DNA of 64,000 nt, taken from Cichorium intybus. Lineage: Eukaryota; Streptophyta; Magnoliopsida; Asterales; Asteraceae. Positions 50,031 through 64,000 of the stretch are shown piece by piece (position 1 is the stretch's first letter; every line of letters begins with the position of its first letter). The notes below the pieces were generated by a model. It did no database searches and was not told where the DNA came from. It worked only from the letters and a program-made list of their open reading frames with translations. The position numbers and the translations under genes were made by a program. Where the stretch lies: NCBI GenBank assembly GCA_023525715.1, contig CM042012.1, forward strand, positions 52,597,004 through 52,661,003, in the 5' to 3' direction.

Positions 50031-50460
50031 ATAAAAAAAAACTCTCACTTCAAAGCACTCCATGCTACATTTTATGTATATAATGACACTGAAAACCGTT
50101 ATTCTAAAATTTTTAACAATTTCTGTTCCACAAACTATAAAAATGTCGTATTTTGGCAGAGTGTTTCCTCTTTCCAAACATTGAAAAATACATCACCATC
50201 AAGTAAGCCTTAAACCTATTTCATCGTTATTGATGCAAGAAAATGTTTGTTATTCAAAATTCGTATATGAGATCGTTTACCTTTTGTGTACGAAGACATA
50301 CTTGCGAAATTGATTTAGGTCACATATGTCACACAAATTCTAAATTGATAGTAACTTTCAACTTAAAATGTAATTTAACAGACTCCATAAACTCAAATTT
50401 CAAAACTCCACCTTTACAAGGTGCACATCCAGATTTATAATCATCGTCTCTTTGTCTACA
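50031..50460. other. Spacer before OST4
   Basis: No recognised gene or element. The right end probably contains the 3' UTR of the minus-strand OST4 gene. Confidence 0.4.
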
Positions 50461-50500
50461 ACTACATATTATAATAGCTCATACTAAGCTTTCATCTTCA

Positions 50501-50614
50501 TTAGTTCCCTTCGTACTTGGTGTCTGCCAACACGTAGTGATACGCTATGACAAGAGCAAATATGAATACGCCCAAAAAGTTAGCAATGAATCCCAAATCT
50601 CCATCCGTAATCAT
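50501..50614 (-). CDS. OST4: OST4, small subunit of oligosaccharyltransferase
   Basis: A 37-residue single-pass membrane protein of the ER oligosaccharyltransferase, which transfers the lipid-linked glycan to Asn in nascent proteins; OST4 is known to stabilise the STT3 subunit. The minus-strand frame starts MITDGDLGFIANFLGVF, has one hydrophobic segment (about residues 8-28, with FIFALVIAYHYV) and ends ADTKYEGN. Length and both motifs (DLGF-ANFLG and the YEGN end) match plant OST4. The ATG follows directly on a splice acceptor (TTGCAG, 50615-50620). A donor GTATG at 51001-51005 gives a 391-nt intron in the 5' UTR, with the leader exon at 51006 to about 51100. The gene is too short for usual ORF cut-offs. 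Confidence 0.92.
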   Translation of the reverse strand: MITDGDLGFIANFLGVFIFALVIAYHYVLADTKYEGN

Positions 50615-51005
50615 CTGCAAGACTACAATTAGTTTTTCTTCATAATTGAACACAAAGACATATTCTCAAAGATAGGAAATCAGCGAATTCACAAATGTGG
50701 ATATAGGAACCAAGTGAAAATGAATAATCGAGAAAATTTTGACCCTAACGATTTTCAAAATTTTCGATCTATGCGAGGCAATAACGAAATAAATTGCAAA
50801 AAACGAAAGGCTTTTTAAGATCAGAGAAGGGAAATTGAACTAAAATATGCAGATTGCACTAATAGTAACAACTAGGTTTTCGATCCCTACGTCAATCCCT
50901 TCTCCATCTTCTAAAATACAAATGGGAATTCAAATCATGGAAACAGATAACAGAATCGGCATCACGTACATACAATTTGCACATAAATAGGAAGAAATCG
51001 CATAC
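50615..51005 (-). other. 5'-UTR intron of OST4
   Basis: Minus-strand donor AAAAG/GTATGC at 51005 and acceptor CTTGCAG at 50615, directly before the start codon. It is inferred from splice signals and the absence of an upstream ATG in frame. Confidence 0.6.
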
Positions 51006-51136
51006 CTTTTGGTGCGGATTAGTTGCTGTGAAAGATCAAGAGGGGTCAAACGTCAAAGGAAAGAGATCAAGACGGAGTGAGAGGAATTGGTTAAATACGA
51101 ATTTTCAACGAAGCTGTATCATCATTTCAAAATAAA

Positions 51137-51198
51137 GGGGAGTAAAAAATGAAGTGTATCAGAAACAGGGGAGTAAAAAATGAAGTGTATCAAAAACA
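51137..51198. repeat. 31-bp tandem repeat, two units
   Basis: GGGGAGTAAAAAATGAAGTG followed by TATCARAAACA occurs twice in a row with one difference. It lies just 3' of the first tRNA-His gene (in tRNA orientation). Confidence 0.8.
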
Positions 51199-51203
51199 AA
51201 GAA

Positions 51204-51275
51204 TGTGGCTGCTGGGATTCGAGCCCAGGTCTCCACGGCCACAACGTGGAATTCTTACCACTAAACTACAGCCAC
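51204..51275 (-). tRNA. tRNA-His (GUG)
   Basis: A 72-nt gene on the minus strand. The acceptor stem GTGGCTG pairs with CAGCCAC and the discriminator is A. The D arm has TAGTTTAGTGGTAA (box A). The anticodon arm CCACG-TTGTGGC-CGTGG has anticodon GTG. The T arm has GGGCTCGAATCCC (box B). It has no intron and no encoded CCA, as usual for nuclear genes. A run of five T (51191-51195 region on the minus strand) follows as a Pol III terminator. Confidence 0.97.
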
Positions 51276-51397
51276 AAGGATGCATATTTTCGTATATTGA
51301 TTAAGATAATAATACTAAATCCACAACCAAGCGTCAGTCAAAAGTTTGTGTAATCCTAGTGCGATAGAAATTAGAAAGTGAGTTAAAAAACGCAAAA

Positions 51398-51469
51398 TGT
51401 GGCTGCTGGGATTCGAGCCCAGGTCTCCACGGCCACAACGTGGAATTCTTACCACTAAACTACAGCCAC
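51398..51469 (-). tRNA. tRNA-His (GUG), second identical copy
   Basis: The 72 nt are identical to 51204-51275. The flanks differ apart from a few bases. Downstream on the minus strand TTTTGCGTTTTTT gives Pol III terminators. It lies 122 bp upstream of the first copy in the same orientation, and about 160 bp from the MetRS start codon on the opposite strand. Confidence 0.97.
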
Positions 51470-51631
51470 AATGTTGAAACCAATTTCAGATAACTAATTA
51501 AAATAGAAGATAGAGGAAAGAAAACGTCAACAGCACCACCAAAGCTAAACCCCGCCCTATCCCCAAAACCCAAAGCTTTGTACAAACTCCAGACACCATT
51601 CAGTGCTTAAACAGGGAGTAGGGGAGAGGAT

Positions 51632-54600
51632 ATGGCGGCAAGGGTCCAACACTCCCTTCAATTTCAAAGAAACAGCCTCACCACCTTCTTCTTCTCGTCC
51701 TCATCGTCTTCTTTTTCGAATTCGATCAACAAAACCCGAATCAACTTCCGTTCAAAATGGTTTTCATCGTCTTCTTCTTCCAAAAGATCAGGAGCCGCGT
51801 TATACTGCACGTGTAGTGACAGTTCTAGTTCTACCGATCTAAATTCAACAGCCGTGCCGACAAAAGAAGGCCCCTTTGTCCTGACGACTCCTCTTTATTA
51901 TGTCAATGCTCCTCCTCACATGGGCAGTGCCTACTCCACCATCGCCGCCGATGCTATTGCTCGCTTTCAGGTCCGCCATTTTGTAACAACTTCTCGAATA
52001 TCGCATCTGCTTGGTTGCTTCTGTAATTTTTTTGTAAATCCATGTAACAGATTTTGTTATCATATACTTCTCCGATCAAATTCGTTGTTGAGTCACTTCG
52101 ATTTCGTCTTACAAGAGTTATCACCTCAATTTCAAAACTTTTTAAAACCCTAAAATACAATACGGTTATGAAATCCCTCATTTGCGTCATTTAGATATTT
52201 TGTTATTTAAAATTTGTTTCTAATGTCAGAGGCTAACCGGAAAGAAGGTTATATTCATCACCGGCACAGATGAGCATGGAGAAAAAATAGCTACTGCCGC
52301 CGCTGCTGGTGGCTCCAGCCCAAACGACCACTGTGATGCAATTTCACAATCTTATAGAGCACTGTGGAAAGATGTAAGTTATGTTACTAATAAAATCTTA
52401 TATATACTTGCAAATCATGTTACTAATATATTCTTGAAAGTTCATTCATAAATCTTTGCTTTCTTACATTGATTTTCAGTTAGATATATCTTATGACAAG
52501 TTCATTCGCACAACTGATCCTAAGCATGAAGCTATTGTGGAAGAATTCTATTCAAAGGTTCTTGCAAATGGTGATATTTATCGAGCTGATTATGAAGGAC
52601 TTTATTGTGTCAATTGTGAGGAGTACAAGGTAAAAGCATGACATTTTTTTAACATAGTGATAAATATATAAAAAGGGTGTACATTTTTTTTTTTTTTTTT
52701 TTTTTGAGATTTTAGCTTTGTAACATCTACAGGATGAGAAAGAATTGCTTGAAAACAATTGTTGCCCAATGCACCTAAAGCCATGTGTCTCAAGAAAAGA
52801 GGACAATTACTTTTTTGCCCTCTCAAAGTATCAGAAAAGGTTGGAAGATATTTTAGAGCACAATCCCGATTTTGTACAACCATTGTATCGATTAAATGAG
52901 GTAAGAAGATACTTCTAATGTTATAATTTGGACTTCCATTGTGAATTTATTCTTTTTCTGATGAATAATCTTGTTTAGGTACAAAATTGGATGAAAAGTG
53001 GACTTAGAGATTTCTCAATTTCCCGAGCTTCAGTGGATTGGGGAATTAGGGTTCCTAATGACCCAAAACAAACCATATATGTCTGGTTTGATGCACTGTT
53101 AGGGTAAAGTTTCTTATTTTCTTTTTTTTTTTAATCAAGCATGATTTATAAAGACTTATTTCTCTTTAATTGTGTCCAATATGTAGTTATATATCAGCAT
53201 TGTCAGATGATCAACAGCAACCTAGCTTACAAACTGCAATTTCTTCAGGTTGGCCTGCTTCATTGCACTTGATTGGAAAGGTATTATTGGGTTCATAGTT
53301 TCACATTCTTGATCCAATATGAAATCTATTATATAATTTTTTTTTTTAATTGTTTTATGCAGGATATATTGCGTTTTCATGCAGTTTATTGGCCAGCTAT
53401 GTTAATGTCAGCTGGATTGAGCCTTCCAAAGACTGTATTTGGCCATGGATTCTTGACAAAGGTATATAGATATATATACTGTCTATTTGAATGTCATAAT
53501 ACAAGTTCTCATTTTTTTTAAATATCTTTTAAGCATCATTTATCTAAACAACACTTACATACAACACATAGGAACTCGTGTTCCTTAATTGTTATAATTC
53601 ACAAACATACCTGAAAATATGAATTTTGAGGTTGTAAACGTATGAGATGAAAACTTATGCTCATATACATACTTTGATTTTATGCAGCAATGCTTTTTAT
53701 TTGTAAAATTTTAGGATGGTATGAAGATGGGAAAATCACTCGGGAACACTCTTGAACCAAACGAATTAGTTCACAAATTCGGTCCCGATGCGGTCAGATA
53801 TTTTTTCCTTAGAGAAGTTGAATTTGGAAACGATGGAGATTACTCTGAAGAACGCTTCATCAATATTGTCAATGCACATCTTGCCAATACCATCGGTAAT
53901 TACATTAAGTCCATTAATCAAAAAAGAAACAGTTTAAAAATTATAAAAAGCCTTCGGTGAGTTTTATTATTAGTTATGTTACGTAGGAAATCTTCTCAAT
54001 CGTACACTTGGACTTTTGAAAAAGAATTGCCAGTCAACTTTGGTTGTTGACTCGAGTATTGCAGCCGAAGGAAATGCCTTCAAGGACAATGTCGAGAAGC
54101 TGGTAAGATTCATAACACATTTTTTTATATTTTAAGAAAATGTTTATTATGCGTGAATTATATTCATGTGTAAAAAAAGTAATCTACGTTGCTATTTTGT
54201 CTAGGTTGAAAAGTCAAAGGCTCAGTACAAAAGTCTGTTGCTATCTTCAGCTTGTGAGAGTGTTATAGAAATTGGAAATGCCGGGAATCTGTACATCGAT
54301 GAACACGCGCCGTGGTTGCTTTTTAAAAAAGGAGGCGCGTCTTTTGATTCAGCCGCAAAGGTTTTGTAACTCTTTCTCTGTCTCTATAATTCCTGAAATT
54401 ATTATTTTTGTTATTTAAATATTAAAATACAAAATATCAATATCGGTCTCTATTTGTGGAACAGGACCTTGTGGTAATATTAGAAGCAATGAGGATTATC
54501 GCTGTTGCATTGTCGCCTGTAGCACCAAATTTATGTTCAAGAATTTATCATCAACTTGGCTACGATCAACAACAATTCAATGATGTTACATGGGTATTTA

Positions 54601-54916
54601 ACTATTTATCATCTTTTTATGTGGGTCAAAAAGTTATTGATATAGGACAAGTTGCTAGTTGGCAACATTGTAATGTCATTGTTTCTAGGTCATTCATAAT
54701 GCAACTCATTGTCTTTCATCCTTGAAATCTTCCAAAATGCAGAACGATACAAAATGGGGCGGGCTCAAGGGAGGTCAAGTCATGGCCCCACCAAACCCCA
54801 TTTTTGCGAGGATTGAAATCGTGTCAGAACCCCAAGGTGGGGCCCCCGTCGAGAAGAAAGTTTCCAAGAAGAAAGAAAAGTTGTCTCGGACCCAATCTAT
54901 TGTTGGTGGAGCATAG
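51632..54916 (+). CDS. OVA1-like: Methionyl-tRNA synthetase, organellar
   Basis: Class I synthetase that charges tRNA-Met with methionine, here the plastid/mitochondrial form. Twelve GT-AG exons give 624 residues: 51632-51970, 52230-52373, 52480-52629, 52733-52900, 52979-53103, 53187-53280, 53363-53461, 53715-53895, 53987-54102, 54205-54360, 54465-54593, 54743-54916. Residues 1 to about 75 are Ser/Arg-rich without acidic residues until Asp63, as in a transit peptide. The catalytic core starts GPFVLTTPLYYVNAPPHMGS; HMGS (96-99) is the HIGH motif. GTDEHGEK (125-132), the zinc-type residues Cys204, Cys207, Cys222 and His225, WFDALLGYIS, and KMGKS (377-381) as the KMSKS loop follow. The anticodon-binding helical domain is in exons 8-11. 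The C-terminus is basic and ends SIVGGA. All junctions keep frame; probably functional. Length fits Arabidopsis OVA1. Confidence 0.95.
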
Positions 54917-55116
54917 ACACTAAAAACGGGACACACTCCATTGACCTATTTTAATTAAGATATTCATGTTTACAAATTATAATGTATCCATTTAATTACG
55001 TGAATGCATTTAACATTTTCCGAATACCGGTACAACTTAATTATGTTATATTGACTTGTAGGTTATGCAATAAAAGTTGTACATTAGGATTTTACGTGAA
55101 AAGGCTACCTAATTAC

Positions 55117-56274
55117 CTAGGTTAAACACTTGATTGTTTCTACATGTTCGTTAACACTCATAACATTCATGAAAGCAGTACTGTAATCGAACTTAAAATC
55201 TGTCAGCCCACAAATCTCCACCTTTTTAGCTTCGTTCTTCTTGATATCATAGATGAAGACATAGAACGGCTTCTCTAAGCTTCTTGCTGCGAATATTATC
55301 TCGCCGGAAAATGTGGTCCCGGCGAATTTGAATCTCTGGCGATCGTTTACCTCACTACACATTGCCGGAATCTCTAGGCGCTTCTTCACCCATTTGGCAT
55401 CTTCCTCGTCTGTCAGTACACGCATCGAGAGTACGTTATCTTGGTGGTGGACTATGGTTAAATGGCCATCGAGTTCGATAAGAACAGCTTCTTCTGAGTT
55501 CGAAATTGCATCGTCGCGCATCTGAATGAATCGGAATTCTTCGCGATTGACGTCGAACGCCACCATGACAGCTTCCTCTGAATCCGTCAGACTCGTGAGA
55601 GCCCTGAAGTAGATCTGGCCGTTTATACAGACACTCTCGTTGAAAGGGAAGTATGACGGGCCGTCGGCGATTCTCCGCCACTTGTTACAACCTGCTCCGA
55701 CGGTGAATACTTTGTGCTCCATGATCATCTCGTTCTCGTTATATGTAATCCAAGTGTCGAGCACCTTGTGTGCATTGGAGACCGGATCAAACCCAAAGGC
55801 GTTCCTCCGGTGACGGATAGACGCCGGAGAGGGCGCAGGGGTTTCCGTTTTCGTCCATGGAAGCTTAAGGAATTTACGAGTGGAAGGATTACAAACGCAC
55901 ATGGCTCCCAGATTGAAGCAGATAAGGCCATTTAGAGACTGTGAGATGAACGGGTGCGCGAACCCGGGAATGGTTAGGATGTGAGTTGGGTTTGGTTGGG
56001 ATATAGTTTGGTCCGGCAGAATCTTGACGGAGAAGATGGTGCGTTCGGAGTTGAAGCGGTTGATGAAGGAGAGAACAAGGGTAACCGGAGCTCCGGCACC
56101 GGCGGATGAGCGGGAGAGGTGGGATTTAGAGAAAGATGGATGGACAATAGTTGAATTCCATCGGGTAGAGACGGAGCGGAATCGGGTCAAAGATTTGACG
56201 TCGAGTCGTGTGAGTATATCGGATACAAGTTCATGTGGAATGTATTCGGGTCGACAGTAATCGTCTTCTTCCAT
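55117..56274 (-). CDS. F-box protein with F-box-associated domain
   Basis: Substrate receptor of an SCF ubiquitin ligase: the F-box binds SKP1 and the C-terminal part recruits a target. A single-exon frame of 385 residues starts MEEDDYCRPEYIPHELVSD. The F-box spans about residues 10-52 (IPHELVSDILTRLDVKSLTR, then the CxxVS-like RSVSTRWN). A hydrophobic FBA-type beta-propeller region follows, with NGLICFNLG, NPSTRKFLKLP, FGFDPVSNAHKV and VFTVGAGCNKWRRI, all typical of the large plant F-box-associated family (CPR1/At3g06240-like). The target is unknown. Its stop lies 200 bp from the MetRS stop; the genes converge. No frame damage is seen. Confidence 0.92.
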   Translation of the reverse strand: MEEDDYCRPEYIPHELVSDILTRLDVKSLTRFRSVSTRWNSTIVHPSFSKSHLSRSSAGAGAPVTLVLSFINRFNSERTIFSVKILPDQTISQPNPTHILTIPGFAHPFISQSLNGLICFNLGAMCVCNPSTRKFLKLPWTKTETPAPSPASIRHRRNAFGFDPVSNAHKVLDTWITYNENEMIMEHKVFTVGAGCNKWRRIADGPSYFPFNESVCINGQIYFRALTSLTDSEEAVMVAFDVNREEFRFIQMRDDAISNSEEAVLIELDGHLTIVHHQDNVLSMRVLTDEEDAKWVKKRLEIPAMCSEVNDRQRFKFAGTTFSGEIIFAARSLEKPFYVFIYDIKKNEAKKVEICGLTDFKFDYSTAFMNVMSVNEHVETIKCLT

Positions 56275-56307
56275 TTTCTCTGTTTACATTCAGTGTATGG
56301 GTGGAGT

Positions 56308-56318
56308 GGTATAAATAG
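56308..56318 (-). promoter_or_regulatory. Possible TATA box of the F-box gene
   Basis: The minus strand reads CTATTTATACC about 35-45 bp before the ATG at 56274. This would give a very short leader, so the true start site may differ. Confidence 0.35.
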
Positions 56319-56396
56319 CATTTTGGGGCCAATCTTGGTCAAGTTTGACTTGGCAATGCTATCTTTTATTGTCGTAGTATGTAAAATGTATAATCA

Positions 56397-56613
56397 AATA
56401 AAAAACATTATATACCCATGTGGGACAAAGGTCGGGGGTTCAACTCTTGACATGAGCAACAAGTGGGGGATTTTCCTAGGCGAAGCCAACAGGTGAATGA
56501 GGGGAAAGGTGCGTGCTTCCGGGCCGCCGGCTAAATGTCAACCTGGTTTACCACGCCCGAGTACGCTCCATATAAATTATTGGCCGGTTCCAAAAAAAAA
56601 ATAAAAAACATTA
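56397..56613 (+). mobile_element. tRNA-derived SINE with 14-bp target duplication
   Basis: The body (56411-56599) is flanked by perfect 14-bp copies of AATAAAAAACATTA (56397-56410 and 56600-56613). A Pol III box-B-like GGGTTCAACTCTT is at about 56437-56449, followed by GC-rich sequence (GGGCCGCCGGC, CCACGCCCGAG) and a short A-rich tail (56592-56600). A clear box A was not found near the 5' end, so the copy may be 5'-truncated. Length and tail fit plant SINEs; it lies upstream of the F-box gene. Confidence 0.8.

Positions 56614-60450
<3,837 letters not shown>

Positions 60451-60528
<78 letters not shown>
60451..60528. repeat. (TA)n microsatellite, right of element E2
   Basis: About 78 bp of pure TA starting exactly at the end of E2's terminal repeat, followed by TTGCGTATATATAGC. 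Confidence 0.95.
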
Positions 60529-60530
<2 letters not shown>

Positions 60531-62109
60531 CGTATATATAGCTCTATAGATTTATAACTTGAGTTACTTGACCGAGAAGTTCTAGAACTTTTTAGATAAA
60601 TATCAGCTTATATGAATTCATGTATACCTAACTCGCTTTAAGGAGTTTATGTTGAGCAGAAACGAACAAAATGGCAACTAAAGCGAAATGAGGCTAAAGT
60701 CCAAACAAGAAGCGAACAAAATGGTGACTAAATCAAATTCTATTGCATTTCATGACACATACACAATATTGAACATAAGAAAATCGGTAAATGGAATCTA
60801 CATGCTTGCAAAAGCCATGTAAAGAATATTAAAATGAGATATAATACTTAAGGTGTATTAAGGATGACATCAACGAGTTATAGTGGAAGACGATGATATT
60901 AAAATGGAAGGAGATTCTCACCTTCAATCTTTATCAATAGGCATCTATGTCGGTGAGAGATATGAAGGTGGAAAGGCAATGAAAGATGCTAAAAAAATGT
61001 AGAATGAGCAGTTCTGCATGGAGATTGAAGGTGAAGAGGTAAAGAAGGCATTAAGGAGAAATGAGAGGGACAAAGTTGTAGGTTTTCCATGACATTTCAC
61101 AATTAGTCTAGTGGTCCCAAATAATGAATTAATAAAGAAGAAGACACACATAGGGTGAAACTGAAATCTTCATTAATATCAGCTTTTGGAAAACAAAGAG
61201 AATAAATTGAGACACACCTCAGTTTATTAACATGCTCTCTGGTCTCTACGAACACAAACTAACTACTTTCACAAACATTAAGCATGAAATTATTTGATGA
61301 TCATCTAGAATGAGCATTACATATATACATCTAGATATAATCTAAATAGAACAACTCGAATATAACTAGGTACTTCAAGATTATCTCGACTTCAGACTTC
61401 TTTAATTGCAATTCAAATATTTAACATTTGACTCGATCTTCAATATTTTCAGTTAGCTAAAAGCAACTTAGCCTCAAATCATGTTGATCATCACTTGGTA
61501 TAGATAAGAGTTCCAAAATGGAAAGTTGTTCACTATATGGCAGCTCACGCTGTCTTGGTCAACCCACACTGACTAAGTCAATGATATGGAACTTCGATAG
61601 TTTAAGCTGACTATATATATGGCAGCTTTTGTATAACAATTTAAACATCATCAAATCTATGAGTCCAATCCTATGAGTATTTGATGATGTCAAAACCAAT
61701 TATGAGATTACAAAATCAGAGAGTAATATACATGTCTCTTATTATATATTTTATAACTTCTCAAAATTTTAAAGCACATGAATAATAAGATATAAATAAA
61801 TAAATAACATGTTTCAACCAACATGTGGATGATATTGATACTCCTCAGCCTTATCCATACTTTCCTTATTGATCATACTGAAATCAGGTTTCTTCCGTTC
61901 TCCTTTCCTCTTTGCCAGCTCCAATGAAATCAACACGTTATAACCTCTTGTAAGTTTCTTTTGGAAACATACCTGAAGAGAAAATATATGGGAAGTATCA
62001 GTCTTATATAACTTATCTATCCTCTGGAATCTCATTTATTCGTTTGCATCTTTGTAAAATATGTTATGGATAGGATGAGTACTAAACAAGTTTTTTATAG
62101 GCTTAATAC
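60529..62109. other. AT-rich spacer
   Basis: No intact gene. A direct repeat of the phrase CAAAATGG.RACTAAA lies near 60665-60730. Around 61020-61085 the plus strand has a short GEEVKKALRRNERDKVVG frame reminiscent of a LINE reverse transcriptase segment, too short to call. The remainder holds nothing recognised. Confidence 0.4.
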
Positions 62110-62790
62110 TAATTGTCAAAGACTTATTTAACCCAGGATTGTCATGAGAAAGCAATCTCTCGTAAATTTGATTGCATCGTAACTTTGCTACGATTGTTCT
62201 TTCTTCTCATCCCTTGCATTCCTCCGTATGGATCTATTTGGTCTAGTCCCAACTTAAAGTCTTACATAAAAGTACTTTCTTGTATGTTTTCAAGGTTTAC
62301 ATGAGGTATGTTCTTAAGAATAACTGACGTTGTTGAAGAAATTATATATCTTTGTTAAACCAATATAGATGTATATAAGTCAAATGTCAAGCAGCTTCAA
62401 AGTGACCATGAAACTGAATTCAGAACTCAACTCTTAAATAGTTTTGTGATGAAAAGAGCATTTCACAAAATATCTCTATGGTTAGAACTCTGAAGAAAAT
62501 GGACTGGCAAGATAACTGAATAAAACACTATTTGAAGCTAGAAGGACAATGCTTGTTGAAGCTGAATTAAATACACAATTTAGTTAAGGTTGTCAATACA
62601 ACCTGCTACACTCAAAATAGATCCGTCCTTTTAAGCTTTTCTATGAGGTCTTAAAGGGAGAAAGCTGAATATATCATGCATTTATGTCTTTTGGCTGCCC
62701 TTGCTACATTCTAAATCAGATATACCAACTGTCAAATTTTGAACCCCAAGCTGAAGAGGGAGTGTTTGTAGGATACTCATATGTATCCAA
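62110..62790 (+). pseudogene. Ty1/copia integrase remnant
   Basis: Plus-strand copia integrase with shifts and stops. Recognisable parts in order are a cysteine/basic segment near 62140, SDHETEFRTQLLNSF (second catalytic Asp context) near 62390, a MLVEAELNTQF-like part near 62560, then FGCPCYILNQ and EEGVFVGYSYVSK at about 62690-62790. It ends where the minus-strand copia LTR begins, suggesting that the latter inserted here or joined by deletion. Confidence 0.75.
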
Positions 62791-62992
62791 AATTAATTTC
62801 TAATTAATTCCAGATTAGTTTCCAATTAGTTGATCATAACATGACCAATTAATAAACCAGTTTCTCCTAATTTATTTCTATCACCAGTTTACTTTAGTTT
62901 ATTTTTACTGGGTTTTGAGGGTAACCCAAAAGGACCCTGCTATTATTAGAAATATCATCAATAGTTAATGACCTTGGACACTATTTCCAACA
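62791..62992 (-). repeat. 3' LTR, partial, of a second copia element
   Basis: It ends ATTTCCAACA followed by a polypurine tract, exactly as the LTR at 11306-12072 does, and has the same AT-rich taattaat character. The outer end with TG was not found, so it is either truncated by the adjoining copia remnant or diverged. Confidence 0.65.
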
Positions 62993-63840
62993 GTCTCCCA
63001 CTTGGACAATTCTTCAACTCTATATGGTCTACTACTTTCAAATAATCAGCAAAGAGTATGCCATCTAATGCAACTATCAGATTCTAACAAAATCAAGAGA
63101 CGACCCTTAGATAAGTGTTCCTCTACTCTACAATATATCTTTATGAACCCGAGACTTGTATAAGTTCAATCTCAAGGTTCAAATTTTTGTTTCTTGATAG
63201 TGATTTATGATTACCACATCCGACTACTGAATTGAACATATCAATTTAGTCAAGGATTGGTCAAGCACTTAATGTCAACATTAAATCATCGAGGGGCCCA
63301 CAGATGTCACTTCTCCTTGTTAGGGTAGAAGGAACATATAAACTTTGACTACATAGTTTGTTTCCACTCATCATGTCATACATGGGCATACCCTTTATTG
63401 CTGCCAATTATAGACAACATTAGAGTAAACCAATACATAACAAACTCACAGAGCAAAAACCTCATGTATCTCTGTTTAAAGAATAAGAGATATTATTATC
63501 TTAGAATTACTCGTGACTTAATTCATGAAACAATTTCTAAGTGCGGGTTGTTCCAATACTTAAATCTCTATCAAGTACTCATGAGTATCAGTCGCAATCT
63601 CTATGTTATGTCTAATCACTGTAGACAAACTACTAATACTCCATGACAATCTTAAATCACTACTTACTTCCAAGAGTATGACCAATTGTGGAGGTTTGAG
63701 TAAATTAATACTCGGGAAGTGGGTTCTAAACATGAAAATGAAACACGGTAATAAATTAATGCAAATAGTAGCAATCCAGCTTATTATCAAGTCACTACAA
63801 AATAATCCCCAAATCAGATACAACTTATATTGTTAAAAGT
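62993..63840 (-). other. Second copia: polypurine tract and 3' noncoding region
   Basis: The tract is read on the minus strand as GTCCAAGTGGGAGAC at 62993-63007. The next ~830 bp correspond segment by segment to 12091-12930 of the first copia (for example attcatgaaacaat, gtgcgggtt-ttccaatact, agtactcatga, gaaacacggtaataa). There is no long frame on either strand. Confidence 0.75.
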
Positions 63841-64000
63841 TTTAAATCATCAAACTAACCACTAAAACATTACTCGAAAACCTAAAGCCTATGGACCTAG
63901 TATGATCATAATGCTTGGTCCGCGTCAACTCCTTAGTGAAAGGATCAGTTAGATTCTCCTCCGATGATACTCTACTTACTATGATGTCTTCATCCTCAAC
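63841..64000 (-). pseudogene. Second copia: RNase H C-terminal tail, running off the window
   Basis: The minus-strand frame shows SRVSSEENLTDPFTKEL and HTRSIGF, the end of a copia RNase H, matching the tail of the first element at 12935-13065. The polyprotein continues beyond position 64000, so completeness is unknown. Confidence 0.75.

Noticed and set aside
61020..61085. Possible LINE reverse-transcriptase fragment (EVKKALRRNERDKVVG)
   Set aside because: Only about 20 residues, no flanking LINE sequence, tail or duplication; could be chance.

Overview
This is nuclear DNA from a flowering plant, probably a eudicot. The evidence is intron-bearing genes with plant homologues (ubiquitin-conjugating enzyme, OST4, organellar methionyl-tRNA synthetase, F-box protein), two plant-type tRNA-His genes, and heavy loading with Ty3/gypsy and Ty1/copia LTR retrotransposons and MITEs. 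The family of the plant cannot be fixed from what is visible.

Layout. 1-1746: old transposon debris, including a Ty1/copia RT fragment. 1747-10011: a nearly complete minus-strand Ty3/gypsy chromovirus with 1.46-kb LTRs, TSD AATTA, an intron-like gap between gag and protease, and three nonsense codons. 10017-11305: unassigned. 11306-37579: one minus-strand Ty1/copia element with 767-bp LTRs. It has been split by a solo LTR of its own family (15695-16459), a 405-bp hAT-type MITE (16867-17271) and two related gypsy elements with decayed interiors (A, 17385-26204; B, 28258-36839). A sits in gag and B in the 5' LTR. Removing the inserts leaves an element of about 7.7 kb.

40120-41467: a six-exon UBC7/UBE2G1-type E2 gene. 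41500-44700: AT-rich spacer with a ~57-bp tandem repeat. 44790-50030: a plus-strand copia integrase remnant broken by a Harbinger-like MITE (45428-46278, with a G-rich minisatellite) and a Mutator-like element (46341-49769, 9-bp TSD). The Mutator-like element holds a hAT-like insert between TA microsatellites.

50501-56274 is the gene island: OST4 (minus, 37 residues, 5'-UTR intron), two identical tRNA-His(GUG) genes (minus), organellar MetRS (plus, 12 exons, 624 residues) and an F-box gene (minus) convergent with MetRS. A tRNA-derived SINE with a 14-bp TSD follows at 56411-56599.

57119-60529 holds two ~1.54-kb elements with related terminal inverted repeats in opposite orientation, joined and flanked by three (TA)n tracts. 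Both carry many copies of a short CATTCTC/GAGAATG palindrome. 62110-62790 is another copia integrase remnant (plus). 62790-64000 is the 3' end of a second minus-strand copia related to the 11-37 kb one, running off the window.

The host genes (ubiquitin conjugation, N-glycosylation, organellar translation, F-box) share no pathway; they are neighbours in a TE-rich region. The most unusual points are the 68-nt intron-like interruption in the gypsy gag-pol frame, the trans-mobilised look of elements A and B (young LTR pairs around a shared dead interior), and the TA-flanked inverted element pair with its palindrome arrays.
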